From: Flavihumibacter fluminis
Lineage (GTDB): Bacteria; Bacteroidota; Bacteroidia; Chitinophagales; Chitinophagaceae
Length of the DNA: 64,000 bases
Assembly (NCBI RefSeq): GCF_021491375.1
Contig: NZ_JAKEVY010000001.1
Location: 186,001-250,000, forward strand
Reading direction: 5' to 3'
Made by a program: the position numbers and the translations under genes. The notes beneath the pieces were generated by a model. That model saw nothing but the letters and a program-made list of their open reading frames with translations. It did not search any database and was not told where the DNA came from. This document shows positions 41,656 to 51,467 of the stretch, piece by piece. Every line of letters begins with the position of its first letter. The first letter of the stretch is position 1.

Positions 41656-42573
41656 ATGTTGGGATTCAGCATAATAATTATAACGTATAATCGTCCGGGT
41701 GATACCCTGGAGCTGTTGGACAGCCTGTTGCGGCTGGATCAACGGGAACGGTTTTTATCAGATATTGTTTTGCTGAACAATGCATCCACAGAAGATTATG
41801 GTTTAGTGCACAGGTATTTGCAGGAACATCCGGAACTGCCTGTACAGTTTATAGATGCACCGGGGAATTTGGGTGTGGCGGGTGGACGAAATTATGCAGT
41901 GCCGCATAGCAAAGCAGATTGGATGTTGTTCCTGGACGATGATGTGGTGGTGGAAGATCCGCAGTTCCTGGTTAAACTTTGGGAAGCAGTGAACCAACCC
42001 TTTTCGGCAGATCGTGCATTAGGAGCCATGGGTTGTAAAGTGCGGTATTATGATAACCGTGAAATCCAGGTAACCGCCTTTCCGCATAAGAATTTTGAGA
42101 AGTATAGAGAGAGTGATCGGTTTTTAACAGCCTATTATGTAGGCTGCGCACATGTAATAAAGAAGGAAGCCTGGCAGGCGGCGGGTGATTATCCCACTGA
42201 TTTTTTTTATGGGATGGAAGAATATGATTTGAGTTACCGGATCCTGGATGCAGGCTATTGTATCGGTTATGATGGGCGCGCAGAGCTGTTTCACAAGGAA
42301 TCACCGCTTGGCCGGAAACCAAGGCCTGTACAGCTATCCATGATGTGGGTGAACAAATCCAAAGTTGCCTGGAAATACCTGCCGGTTGGTTATTTTATCA
42401 CAACAGCCTTTTTATGGTCAGGATTTTACCTTCGGAAATCCGGCTTTGATTTCAGGTTTTTCTTTTCGAGTATCGCGGCTATTTTAAAAATACCCTTCCG
42501 GATAAAGAAAACACCCGTGAGCCGGTTGGTCAGGAACTATCTCAAAGCTGTGGAAGCGCGGTTATGGTTCTGA
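41656..42573 (+). CDS. Glycosyltransferase family 2
   Basis: A 305-residue GT-A glycosyltransferase. The N-terminal nucleotide-binding strand is FSIIIITYNRPGDTLELLDS, the metal-binding DDD is in MLFLDDDVVVED, and the acceptor-site region reads FFYGMEEYDLSYRILDAG, as in rhamnosyl/galactosyl transferases with an E-x-D motif. The start at 41656 is set by the hydrophobic first strand and by a TAATTTG element at 41643-41649, 6 bases upstream; a longer in-frame start at 41482 would run antisense through the neighbouring gene. Donor sugar unknown. Confidence 0.93.
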   Translation: MLGFSIIIITYNRPGDTLELLDSLLRLDQRERFLSDIVLLNNASTEDYGLVHRYLQEHPELPVQFIDAPGNLGVAGGRNYAVPHSKADWMLFLDDDVVVEDPQFLVKLWEAVNQPFSADRALGAMGCKVRYYDNREIQVTAFPHKNFEKYRESDRFLTAYYVGCAHVIKKEAWQAAGDYPTDFFYGMEEYDLSYRILDAGYCIGYDGRAELFHKESPLGRKPRPVQLSMMWVNKSKVAWKYLPVGYFITTAFLWSGFYLRKSGFDFRFFFSSIAAILKIPFRIKKTPVSRLVRNYLKAVEARLWF

Positions 42574-42614
42574 AAATATGTCTTATTTTGCCGGCTTAAA
42601 ACTGAAAAGCTCGT

Positions 42615-45158
42615 ATGAATTCAGCCTGGTTCAAAAAAGCCGCCCCACATCTGTACGCTGTCCTTGCCTTTCTTGTAATTGCAATCATCTATTGCCAGCC
42701 TGCCCTGATGGGAAAGGTAGTAGAGCAGCATGATACCCTGGGATGGAGGGGTATGGCACAACAGTCGTTTGAATTCAAAGAGAAGTATGGCTATTTTCCC
42801 TTGTGGACCAATAGTATGTTTGGTGGCATGCCGGCCTTTGCAATTGCATTTGAAGGCACGGTGATCCAAACCATTTATTTACAGAATTTGCTAACGCTCT
42901 GGATGCCGGTGCCGGTAAGTTTTTTCTTCCTGGCCTGTATCAGTTTTTATTTCATGGGGATTGTGTTTAGGCTGAAGCCGCTGATCGCAGCAATGGCAGC
43001 CATCGCATTTGCGTGGGCTACCTATGATCCGGTGATCATTGCGGTGGGACATAATACTAAAATGTGGGCGATTGCCTATATGCCAGCAGTAATAGCCTCG
43101 CTGGTGCTGATTTTCCAGGGCAGGTATTTGCTGGGTGCGGGATTGCTGGCCTTGTTTTTCGGCTTGCAAACCAGTACACAGCACGTTCAGGTAGTGTATT
43201 ATACAGCAATAATCATGGCCTGTATGAGTGTGGCTTACCTCGTTCATTCCATACGCGCAAAGAATGTTAAGCCGGTAATCATAAGCGGACTGGTAGCACT
43301 GGGCGCAGGATTGCTGGGGATTGCTTCGTATGCGATCAGCTGGTATCCCCTGCAGGACTATGCGAAGGAAACCATGCGTGGCGGAAGGTCAGAGATCACC
43401 ATTGGAAAAGATTCAACCAACCTTACAAAAGGCGGGCTTGATAAGGATTATGCATTTGGCTGGAGTTACGGGATCAGTGAAACCATGACCTTTATGGTGC
43501 CGAGAGTATACGGAGGCAGTTCCTCCACGGTGGTAGCAGGAAAACCGCGCAGTGAATTTGGGGAAGACACCAAAGTATCGCAAGTGATCCAGGAGAAAAC
43601 AGGTATGTCTGAAGATCAGGCGGATGGATTTGCTCAACAGCTACCTGCTTATTGGGGAGATCAGCCTGGCACATCGGGACCTGTATATTTGGGTGCGATC
43701 ATCTGCGCGTTGTTTATATTGGGTTTGATCAATGTAAAATCCTGGCATAAAGGATGGATCATAGCTGCAACGATAATTGGAATCTTCTTAGCCTGGGGAA
43801 AGAATTTTTCCAGCCTGAATTATTTTCTGTTTGATTATTTGCCCTTGTATAATAAATTCAGGGCTCCTTCTATGGCACTGATCATTCCGCAGTTGACTTT
43901 CCCATTGCTGGCGGGACTTGGTTTACAGCAATTTATTGAAGCCAAAGAAGCAGGAACACTTGACTGGAAGAAGCTGAAACTGGCAGGTTATGTATTGGGT
44001 GGCGTACTTGTGCTTTTCATAGGTTTTTATGTGATGGCGGATTTCACCTCCCCAAATGATAGCCAGTTGAAACAGCAATTGACCAGCATGATGGCGCAAG
44101 GGCAGCAGAATCCGGAAATACAGCAACAGGCTCAATCCTTTGCGCAATCTGTGGTATCAGCCTTGCAGGATGACAGGCAAACAATTTATGGCAAGGATTT
44201 GCTACGCGCGCTTGCCTTGATATTATTAGCGGTTGGCTTGTTGTATTATTATGCGAAAGGCAGTATTAAGTTATCCTTTGTGTTGCTGGGCCTGGTGGCA
44301 TTATCATCCCTGGATCTGATTACAGTGGGTCGCAGGTATTTGAACGCTGATAATTTTGTAGACAAGGAAGAGTTTGAAGCAGGATTGAGTCCGAATGCTG
44401 CGGATCTGCAGATCCTGCAGGACACCAAACAGCCTTATCGGGTATTTGACCGGGCAACAGGTGGTAGTCCATTTGAATCTGCACGCGCTTCCTATTTCCA
44501 TAATTCTATTGGGGGTTATAGTCCGGCTAAACTGGGGCTGTACCAGGATCTGATCGAGCATCAGCTGAGCAAGGGTAATATGGAAGTGTACAATATGCTC
44601 AATACCCGGTATTTCATTATGCAAAATCCAGCGGATGGACAGCCGGTGGTGCAAATGAACCCGAATGCATACGGACCGGTTTGGCTGGTGAAGCAGTTGC
44701 AGTTTGTGGCAGATGGAAATGCGGAGATCCAGGCGCTTGACAGTACCAATTTAAGAGAGGTTGCGGTGGTGCAGGAGAAATTTAAGGAAGCAGCGGGAAC
44801 TGCACCTGTATATGATTCAACAGCAAGTATTAGCTGGGTTGAGAACCGAAATGATGTGGTAGTGTATAAAAGCTCTTCTGCGAGTCCTCAGTTTGCAGTA
44901 TTCAGTGAGATCTATTATGACAAGGGCTGGAATGCCTACCTGGATGGCAAGCTGGTTCCGCATGTGAAAACGAATTATCTGTTGAGGGGGATGGGAATTC
45001 CGGCTGGTCAGCATACGATTGAATTCAAATTTGAGCCCAAGGCTGTGGCGTTGAGTAAGACGATTACAACTGCGAGTACGATTATTTTATTGCTCTTGCT
45101 GGTATCAGGCGCAGTTGTTGAATATCGGAAAAAGAAGGAAACACCTGAAGTGTCATAG
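42615..45158 (+). CDS. YfhO-family membrane protein
   Basis: An 847-residue membrane protein with about a dozen hydrophobic helices, then a periplasmic C-terminal domain (about 600-815) and a final helix. Family features include the EQHDTLGWRGMAQQ loop after helix 1 (acidic pair reminiscent of GT-C enzymes), and FSEIYYDKGWNAYLDG near 770, the standard YfhO motif. YfhO in Gram-positives is tied to glycosylation of lipoteichoic acid; here, next to a polysaccharide locus, it may use lipid-linked sugars to decorate envelope polymers (inference). A TATTTTG element lies 24 bases upstream. Its stop overlaps a convergent GT2 gene by 6 bases. Confidence 0.92.
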   Translation: MNSAWFKKAAPHLYAVLAFLVIAIIYCQPALMGKVVEQHDTLGWRGMAQQSFEFKEKYGYFPLWTNSMFGGMPAFAIAFEGTVIQTIYLQNLLTLWMPVPVSFFFLACISFYFMGIVFRLKPLIAAMAAIAFAWATYDPVIIAVGHNTKMWAIAYMPAVIASLVLIFQGRYLLGAGLLALFFGLQTSTQHVQVVYYTAIIMACMSVAYLVHSIRAKNVKPVIISGLVALGAGLLGIASYAISWYPLQDYAKETMRGGRSEITIGKDSTNLTKGGLDKDYAFGWSYGISETMTFMVPRVYGGSSSTVVAGKPRSEFGEDTKVSQVIQEKTGMSEDQADGFAQQLPAYWGDQPGTSGPVYLGAIICALFILGLINVKSWHKGWIIAATIIGIFLAWGKNFSSLNYFLFDYLPLYNKFRAPSMALIIPQLTFPLLAGLGLQQFIEAKEAGTLDWKKLKLAGYVLGGVLVLFIGFYVMADFTSPNDSQLKQQLTSMMAQGQQNPEIQQQAQSFAQSVVSALQDDRQTIYGKDLLRALALILLAVGLLYYYAKGSIKLSFVLLGLVALSSLDLITVGRRYLNADNFVDKEEFEAGLSPNAADLQILQDTKQPYRVFDRATGGSPFESARASYFHNSIGGYSPAKLGLYQDLIEHQLSKGNMEVYNMLNTRYFIMQNPADGQPVVQMNPNAYGPVWLVKQLQFVADGNAEIQALDSTNLREVAVVQEKFKEAAGTAPVYDSTASISWVENRNDVVVYKSSSASPQFAVFSEIYYDKGWNAYLDGKLVPHVKTNYLLRGMGIPAGQHTIEFKFEPKAVALSKTITTASTIILLLLLVSGAVVEYRKKKETPEVS

Positions 45159-46151
45159 CACTTTGTAAAACCAGGGTTGATTGCGAATCATTTTCGGACT
45201 GAGTTTGTAAAGGCTGGCCAGGTTTTTACGATACCCTGTAATAAGTCCTTTTGGAAAAGAGTTTCGTCCCAGAATTGAGCGAACTGCATTGGATATGTAT
45301 AATAAAGGCAACTCCAATGAGTAAACTGCCAGGTGAATCAAAAACCAAACGGTTCCATATTGTTTTCTGATCCGGAGGAAATTGGAGACCATAATCTGGA
45401 GTCCTTTTTTGTCGTAGAGATTGTAATAACCTTTACCCGAAGACTGAAAAGCTTCGTTTGCTGATGCACTTTCGAGATGAATAACTTTATGCTGGCCAAA
45501 AATGGCGAGCTTACCATATTGGCGAATTCTTGAACACCATTCGATTTCTTCAGCGTATAAAAAGAAATCTTCATCCAGCAGGCCTGCTTTAGCGATCACC
45601 TCTTTTTTGACCAGGATAAAAGCACCATTGATCCAGTCAACTTCTACCAGTGAATTGGAATCGGGCAAATTGGTTTTTTTGGCATTGAAGAGGAGTGCCG
45701 TTTTTTTGAGCAGTTTACCAAGAATTGGTAAGGGCAGAAAGTGGTTGAGGCCTCCTCTGACAAAATAATTCCCGCTGATCTGAGGTGTTTTGTCTTCGTT
45801 CAGGAGCTGGGCACCTGCGGCTACATAGTTGGAGTTGCTAAAGTCGTGGAAAATTGTATCCAGCACCTTGTCGGGTAATAAAGTATCCGGGTTCAATAAC
45901 AGCAAATTGGTTGCAGAAGCATTGGAAATGCCAATATTGTTTGCTCTGGCGAAACCGGCATTGTATCCTGCATTAATATATCGTATTGCAGGCAACTCCT
46001 GCAGGAGCTGAATGAATTTTTCTTCTGAGCCGGAGTTATCGACAATAATGATTTCCAGTTCAAGCTGAGTGGTATGGATATAGGATAAAATGCTGGATTT
46101 TATGAAAGCCTCACTATGGTAGTTAACATATATGACACTCAGTTCTTTCAT
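45153..46151 (-). CDS. Glycosyltransferase family 2 (last gene of sugar operon)
   Basis: A 332-residue GT-A enzyme similar to WbbL-type rhamnosyltransferases: IYVNYHSEAFIKSS at the N-terminus, LLLLNPDTLLPD for the metal site, and FFLYAEEIEWCSRIRQYG for the acceptor/catalytic region. A hydrophobic C-terminal helix (WFLIHLAVYSLELPLLY) likely sits on the membrane. Ninth and last gene of the polysaccharide operon; it overlaps the previous gene by 4 bases. Confidence 0.93.
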   Translation of the reverse strand: MKELSVIYVNYHSEAFIKSSILSYIHTTQLELEIIIVDNSGSEEKFIQLLQELPAIRYINAGYNAGFARANNIGISNASATNLLLLNPDTLLPDKVLDTIFHDFSNSNYVAAGAQLLNEDKTPQISGNYFVRGGLNHFLPLPILGKLLKKTALLFNAKKTNLPDSNSLVEVDWINGAFILVKKEVIAKAGLLDEDFFLYAEEIEWCSRIRQYGKLAIFGQHKVIHLESASANEAFQSSGKGYYNLYDKKGLQIMVSNFLRIRKQYGTVWFLIHLAVYSLELPLLYISNAVRSILGRNSFPKGLITGYRKNLASLYKLSPKMIRNQPWFYKVL

Positions 46152-47053
46152 ATTGCTTTTTTCAATTTACAATATAGATAACAGAGCGTCATCATGCCTT
46201 TTGAAATAAACCCAGAGGAAAGAAGAGCCGGCCGGATATTACTCTGAAACCGAATCATCTGGTCAAGGTAAGGTGCTTTCAGACCGGTGAGTTTTATATC
46301 AGTTACATTTTTGATGGAAGCATTTCTGATTTGTCGCCATAGAAAATCAAAATTGGCAATTGAGCGGAGAAAATCAGGATTTTTGGAATTGTACCGTATG
46401 ATATCGGGAATTAATCCTGATTTTATAAAATCCCGATCTGGTTTTGAACTGGTATTACCTTCGGTAAACCGTGCAACGAGTACGTCCATAAACTGTGTTT
46501 GGATAGTTGGGGAAGTAAAACATTTCAGGTTAAAGTCCCAGTCTGCATGCAGTTTGTATTCCAGGTTATACCCACCCAATTGCTGAAAAATAGTTCGCTT
46601 ATAGAAAATTGCCTGGTGGGAAATGTTTTTGGTAAGCAGATTTGCAAAGCTGAAAGCTCCATCGTAACGCTGGCCAGAGATTGACATAAGAACATTTCCA
46701 TAAATAAGATCAGCCGGGTGCCGGTTGATGGAATCAGCAACTTGTTGTAATACATTCTCATTAAGCAAGGTGTCATCTGATCCAAGAAAATAGAGGTATT
46801 CTCCTTTTGCAGCCGCAATACCTTTGTTCATGGCATCATAGATACCGTGATCGGGTTCAGAGTTGAAGAAGTGGATTTTATTACCATAATTTTTTATAAT
46901 GGAAACAGTATTATCCTTGGAGCCGCCATCAATAATAACCAGTTCAAAATTTGTAAATACTTGAGCCAGCACACTGTCTATAGCTGATGAAATTGTTTTT
47001 GCACCATTGTATACAACGATTATTATTGAAAAAAAAGGTTCAGTACTATCCAT
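46148..47053 (-). CDS. Glycosyltransferase family 2
   Basis: A 301-residue GT-A glycosyltransferase with FSIIIVVYNGAKTI at the N-terminus, IDGGSKDNTV and FLGSDDTLLNENV (metal-binding DD). KLHADWDFNLKCF is the later acceptor-site strand. Of the type often found transferring sugars in O-antigen or exopolysaccharide units. It lies 8 bases after the preceding GT2 gene and overlaps the next by 4. Confidence 0.93.
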   Translation of the reverse strand: MDSTEPFFSIIIVVYNGAKTISSAIDSVLAQVFTNFELVIIDGGSKDNTVSIIKNYGNKIHFFNSEPDHGIYDAMNKGIAAAKGEYLYFLGSDDTLLNENVLQQVADSINRHPADLIYGNVLMSISGQRYDGAFSFANLLTKNISHQAIFYKRTIFQQLGGYNLEYKLHADWDFNLKCFTSPTIQTQFMDVLVARFTEGNTSSKPDRDFIKSGLIPDIIRYNSKNPDFLRSIANFDFLWRQIRNASIKNVTDIKLTGLKAPYLDQMIRFQSNIRPALLSSGFISKGMMTLCYLYCKLKKAI

Positions 47054-47061
47054 ATTATTTA

Positions 47062-48102
47062 TTATTTGGGAAGTACAACCTTTTTGAATTGAACAGCCAA
47101 CTTAAAAAGCTCAGGAAATTTTACACCAATTTTATACTTCATATGCCATTTGCGCATTATGGACCAGCTATAAATGTTACGAATGCTGTTGGTAAAACTT
47201 TCATTGGTAGTATTGGATAAATCCAGAACTCGTTTTAAAAATATAAAATAGGTGGTAAGCGTTTGTCCAATATATTTATTCAAAACTCCCATATCTTCTG
47301 AATTTGATTGCAGCTTTAGCTCTCGAACAATAAATTCATGAAAGGCCCTGGGTGCAATTTCAAGATAAGAATAGTTGCTATTTGCATAACTATAATTGGA
47401 ACCATGAATGGTTTGACAGCCAACTGCCGTATTTGTAAAAACTGCCCCATTTTGACTTCCGGCCAGGATCAGGTAAGCAGCATCAGAAAGAAAGGGCGTT
47501 CCATAATCAGGCACACCACCCATTGCTTGTGCAATTTCTCGTTTTACCATACCAGATGACCAAAGTATTCCTCCCCCAAAATCAGCCGTGCAAAACTCCC
47601 TTAAAAAGATATCCGCACTAAATTCCCTGACAGCACCAATTTCCAGATTTGCCAACCCTGAGTAAATACCAGGTGAACGATTAGCCAGATGGGAAAGCCA
47701 GAGCTTTTCATAATAGGTATCATGACTACCCATGTACATTCCATATCCCGGATGTTGGCGTTCTAAATCCAGCAATGTTTCCAGAATAGCAGGATAAACG
47801 GGATCGTCATCTGTCAGCATAACAACGAATCTTCCAGTTGCATGGGCGAGGCTTCTGTTAAAGCTTTTGACCATTCCCAGATTTTCATTATTGCTCAGGT
47901 AACGGAATCTGCTGTCTTCAAAAGATTCAACTACCTGTTTTGCACTGTGATTTTCTGCATCATTGTCAGATACAATAACTTCCCAGTCGGGTATAGTTTG
48001 TTGACGAATCGCCTCTAATTGTTTTTGCAGGTAATCTGTTCTTTTGTATGTAGAAATACAAAAGGATACGGCCGGTTGCGAAGTAGTGATTTCCTGAAGC
48101 AT
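47062..48102 (-). CDS. Glycosyltransferase family 2
   Basis: A 346-residue GT-A glycosyltransferase: VSFCISTYKRTDYLQKQLEA at the start, VSDNDAENHSA, and VVMLTDDDPVYPAIL for the metal site. Its layout resembles abequosyl- or other deoxysugar transferases of the RfbV type (TYKR, then TDDD), which would fit the deoxysugar genes upstream; this is inference. It lies 5 bases after the CmcI-like gene. Confidence 0.92.
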   Translation of the reverse strand: MLQEITTSQPAVSFCISTYKRTDYLQKQLEAIRQQTIPDWEVIVSDNDAENHSAKQVVESFEDSRFRYLSNNENLGMVKSFNRSLAHATGRFVVMLTDDDPVYPAILETLLDLERQHPGYGMYMGSHDTYYEKLWLSHLANRSPGIYSGLANLEIGAVREFSADIFLREFCTADFGGGILWSSGMVKREIAQAMGGVPDYGTPFLSDAAYLILAGSQNGAVFTNTAVGCQTIHGSNYSYANSNYSYLEIAPRAFHEFIVRELKLQSNSEDMGVLNKYIGQTLTTYFIFLKRVLDLSNTTNESFTNSIRNIYSWSIMRKWHMKYKIGVKFPELFKLAVQFKKVVLPK

Positions 48103-48107
48103 TCCGA

Positions 48108-48842
48108 TTATTTCACACGTTTCAAATATCCCTCTGGGGCTACGCTGATCAGAAGTTTATTATCAATACTGTGGTCGATTTCAAACTCAGGATGCTCTTT
48201 CACAAAATCCCATACCGCTGTTTTTGGATTATCCCCTTTTTTCCAGGGTCTGCCAGGAAGGTAATTATCTGGCATGTCTTCAACAATAGTATCGAAAACA
48301 ACCAGGTATGAATCTTTCGTTACAAACGGTGCATATAACTTCAGTTCATTCAGTACATGCTCATGTGTATGATTAGAATCAAGGCAGACCATGATGGTTT
48401 GCTTTCCGGCAGCATACGCTTTCACTTTATCAACCGTATCGGAAGCAATGGATGAGCCTTCGATCATTGTGATTCTTTTGAACATTGGATGAGCTTCAAT
48501 AGCAGCTTTATTATGTGCCCTTATATCGATATCAATACCCAGTACTTCCCCTTTGCCTATTAATTCCAGTAGTGATGCATAATAGATCAGGGAACCACCA
48601 TGTGCTATACCTGTTTCTATGATCAGATCTGGTTTAATATCCCAAATCAACTCCTGCATCGCGATCATATCTTGGGGATATTGAATAATGGGGCGACCCA
48701 TCCAGGAAAAATTATAGGAATACTGACTTTTATTGGATTCCAGGTTAAATTGTTCAGCAGCCTGTTTGAGTGGGGAATTACTTCCGTTCGACTCAATTCT
48801 CTGCTCCCGTTCTTTTAAGAATTCCGCAATTGGGTTATTCAT
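48108..48842 (-). CDS. CmcI-like SAM-dependent methyltransferase
   Basis: A 244-residue protein of the cephalosporin hydroxylase/CmcI (rhamnosyl O-methyltransferase) family. The SAM site is IETGIAHGGSLIYYASLLE followed by VLGIDIDIRAHN; VCLDSNHTHEHVLNELKLY supplies the metal-binding Asp/His cluster, and VVFDTIVEDMPDN a further acidic pair. Members in glycan loci are thought to O-methylate sugars. It overlaps the epimerase gene by 8 bases. Confidence 0.9.
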   Translation of the reverse strand: MNNPIAEFLKEREQRIESNGSNSPLKQAAEQFNLESNKSQYSYNFSWMGRPIIQYPQDMIAMQELIWDIKPDLIIETGIAHGGSLIYYASLLELIGKGEVLGIDIDIRAHNKAAIEAHPMFKRITMIEGSSIASDTVDKVKAYAAGKQTIMVCLDSNHTHEHVLNELKLYAPFVTKDSYLVVFDTIVEDMPDNYLPGRPWKKGDNPKTAVWDFVKEHPEFEIDHSIDNKLLISVAPEGYLKRVK

Positions 48843-49701
48843 TGGTAATTATTTTAGATAGTTTAGAATTGTTCCCCCAGAAATACATCGCTTCGTGCTC
48901 TGAATAAGGAAATACCCCGGTATTTAATTGTAAGGATGAATTGTGTTGTTTGATAATATTTTCAACAAATGATTTTACTGTAATGGGATGGCCACTACAA
49001 ATATTGATTATACCCGTGATGTTTTTTTGTAAGGCTGCCTTCATTATAAATGTAGCCATCTCCTGTATAGAAAGGTAATCTCTGATTTGGTCACCTTTGC
49101 TCATATTAAAGCATTCTTTTCTGTCTTTAATGGCTTCCATTAATTGTGCATACAGGGAGTTTTTATGCTGTCCTTCTCCATACGTATAAAATAATCGAAG
49201 CCATTTTAAATCAAAACCAAATTGATTTTTTAGCGCATGAAAGCAGTTAAGCAAATTAACCTTGCCAATTGCATAAGCATTCTTCGGATTGGAGGGCATG
49301 TCTTCTGTTAATTCCCCATTTACTTTACCATATTCCATACAGGTTCCGGCAATTGTCAGATCTTTTAAACCATGCTGAATTAAATTTTTACAGAAAAAAT
49401 AATTAGCCATCATGTTGGATTCAATGTGATGGGAAGAACCATAATTGGGAAGTCCCTCCCATGCTAAATGAATCAACAGATCTGGTTGATTAAAATGTTT
49501 GAAAAGATTGATATTGGCTGGAGTATTTTCGATCGTCCAGGAGATATATTCCACTTGTTTAAACCAGGGCTGAGATCTGGCTTTTTCAATATCCCTTGAA
49601 CTGGCAACAACAGAATACCCATTTTCCAACAAAATCGGAATCAAATTAGTGCCGATAAAGCCGGTAGCACCTGTAATTAGTATTTTATGTGGTTTAGTCA
49701 T
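48835..49701 (-). CDS. NAD-dependent epimerase/reductase (sugar pathway)
   Basis: A 288-residue extended SDR: ITGATGFIGTNLIPILLENG at the N-terminus, and catalytic Tyr/Lys in YAIGKVN. By position it should act on the keto-sugar made by RfbG, the epimerase and the C-methyltransferase, most simply as the C-4 ketoreductase giving the final CDP-sugar. Epimerase activity cannot be excluded. It overlaps both neighbours by 8 bases. Confidence 0.9.
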   Translation of the reverse strand: MTKPHKILITGATGFIGTNLIPILLENGYSVVASSRDIEKARSQPWFKQVEYISWTIENTPANINLFKHFNQPDLLIHLAWEGLPNYGSSHHIESNMMANYFFCKNLIQHGLKDLTIAGTCMEYGKVNGELTEDMPSNPKNAYAIGKVNLLNCFHALKNQFGFDLKWLRLFYTYGEGQHKNSLYAQLMEAIKDRKECFNMSKGDQIRDYLSIQEMATFIMKAALQKNITGIINICSGHPITVKSFVENIIKQHNSSLQLNTGVFPYSEHEAMYFWGNNSKLSKIITNE

Positions 49702-50926
49702 TTATAATTTCAAGTCGGGGTATTGGAACAACAAATTTCCCATTCCACTCAGCAATGTATTTCAGTTGCTCAATAATTTCTGATTTCAAATTCCACGGAA
49801 GTATCAGTACATAATCGGGTCGGGATTGCTTTAAATGAGTTTCATCCACAACGGGAATATGACTGCCGGGTAGATACAAATGTTGTTTATTTGGATTCCG
49901 GTCTACCACAAAATCAATCAGATCCGATTTAATACCACAATAATTCAGCAGTGTATTTCCTTTTGCAGCTGCACCATATGCAGCAACTTTTTTTCCGGTT
50001 GATTTGCACTTAAGCAGGAAATCCAGTAAATCTATTTTTATAGTAAACGCCTGCTGCGTAAAATTCAAATAGGTATCCATTTTAGTAAGTCCCCATTCGA
50101 GTTCTTCATTTATCAGAGCTTCTACCCTATTTGAAATTTCTTTACTTGAATCATCGCTGTGTTTTGCATAAATCCTGATTGATCCGCCATGTGTTGAAAG
50201 TTTGTCAACGTCAAAAATTTCCAGATCAAGCGTTCTGAAAATATTTCTTACGGTGTAAAAAGACAGGTAAGAAAAATGTTCATGGTAAATGGTATCGAAT
50301 TGGTTATTACGGATAAGTTCCATTAAATGAGGAATCTCCATAGTAACAATGCCGGAGGGGTTGAGAACGATTTTGAGTCCACCAACAAAGTCAATAATAT
50401 CCGGTACATGGGCCAGCACATTGTTTCCCAAAACCAGATCAGCGGATTTACCATCCTCTTTCAATTGCCGGGCGAGCTGGCGACCAAAAAAAGCAACCAA
50501 AGTTGGTATACCTTTTTCAATGGCCACTTTGGCAGTATTGGCAGTAGGCTCAATTCCCAATACCGGAATGTCCAATTCTTTAAAATATTGCAGAAGATAG
50601 CCATCATTGGAGGCGATCTCAATCACTTTTGAATTCTTATCTAAATGAAATCTTTCCACCATCATCCTGGTATACGCTTTGGAATGCTCCAGCCAGGTTT
50701 TTGAAAAGGATGAAAAATATACATATTCATTATTGAATATGGAATCAGACTTCTTGTACTCATCAATCTGAACGAGAAAGCACTTGTTACAGATAAATAC
50801 TTTTAACGGATAAAATACTTCCGGTTCATTTAACTGCTCCCTGGTAAGGAATGAGTTGGATGCCGGCGAATTAAACAAGTCAATTAATATATCGGAAAGT
50901 TGATTTTTACAAAATCTGCAATTCAT
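49694..50926 (-). CDS. NDP-hexose C-methyltransferase
   Basis: A 410-residue SAM-dependent methyltransferase with the three-part layout of sugar C-methyltransferases such as TylCIII. A zinc-binding N-terminus has C3-x2-C6 and a second CxxC (CNKC) about 43 residues later. The central SAM domain has VIEIASNDGYLLQYFKE, and the C-terminal Methyltransf_14-type domain has KKVAAYGAAAKGNTLLNY. The family methylates C-3 of NDP-4-keto-6-deoxy sugars after enolisation. Here the substrate would be a CDP-sugar, since rfbF/rfbG are in the same operon. Gap of 7 bases after the 3,5-epimerase gene, overlap of 8 with the next. Confidence 0.92.
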   Translation of the reverse strand: MNCRFCKNQLSDILIDLFNSPASNSFLTREQLNEPEVFYPLKVFICNKCFLVQIDEYKKSDSIFNNEYVYFSSFSKTWLEHSKAYTRMMVERFHLDKNSKVIEIASNDGYLLQYFKELDIPVLGIEPTANTAKVAIEKGIPTLVAFFGRQLARQLKEDGKSADLVLGNNVLAHVPDIIDFVGGLKIVLNPSGIVTMEIPHLMELIRNNQFDTIYHEHFSYLSFYTVRNIFRTLDLEIFDVDKLSTHGGSIRIYAKHSDDSSKEISNRVEALINEELEWGLTKMDTYLNFTQQAFTIKIDLLDFLLKCKSTGKKVAAYGAAAKGNTLLNYCGIKSDLIDFVVDRNPNKQHLYLPGSHIPVVDETHLKQSRPDYVLILPWNLKSEIIEQLKYIAEWNGKFVVPIPRLEIIND

Positions 50927-50933
50927 CGTTACT

Positions 50934-51467
50934 TTATTTATCTTGGAAATCCGGAAAATTTAAGTCCCTCTCTGAAATATTGGTTATCTCCAATGGCCAG
51001 TTGATACTGATAGCAGGATCATTATGCCTTATTCCAGATTCAAATTCCGGATTATAATAATTGGAATGAAGGTAAATTAATTCAGTATTATCCTCGAGTG
51101 TTTGAAAACCATGTGCAAAACCTTCCGGAATGTAGATTATGTGTTTATTTTGGGCTGATAATTCAAATGCCTGATATTTTTTGAAAGTGGGTGATTCAGG
51201 TCTGAGGTCTATAATAACATCTACTATTTTACCCGCTATACATCTTACAAGTTTTATTTCGCTGTGTGGTTGCCGCTGAAAATGCATACCACGTACGGTA
51301 CCTTTTGCCGATGTGAATGAATGATTCATCTGCACCCATTCTTTATTGTGGCCGATGGTTTTGAATTCTTCTTTACAGAAAAAACGTGCGAACCAACCTC
51401 TAGAATCCGATTTTGGTTCTGGCAAGATTAGATAAGCGCCATCTAATGTTGTTTTTATAAATTCCAT
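50934..51467 (-). CDS. dTDP-4-dehydrorhamnose 3,5-epimerase-like protein
   Basis: A 177-residue cupin of the RmlC/RfbC family. The catalytic His lies in GTVRGMHFQ and the Asp/His pair in VIDLRPESPTFKK; IPEGFAHGFQTLEDNTELIY is the family's C-terminal strand. In an operon with rfbF and rfbG it should act on CDP-4-keto-6-deoxyglucose rather than the dTDP sugar, at C-3, C-5 or both. It overlaps rfbG by 13 bases. Confidence 0.93.
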   Translation of the reverse strand: MEFIKTTLDGAYLILPEPKSDSRGWFARFFCKEEFKTIGHNKEWVQMNHSFTSAKGTVRGMHFQRQPHSEIKLVRCIAGKIVDVIIDLRPESPTFKKYQAFELSAQNKHIIYIPEGFAHGFQTLEDNTELIYLHSNYYNPEFESGIRHNDPAISINWPLEITNISERDLNFPDFQDK

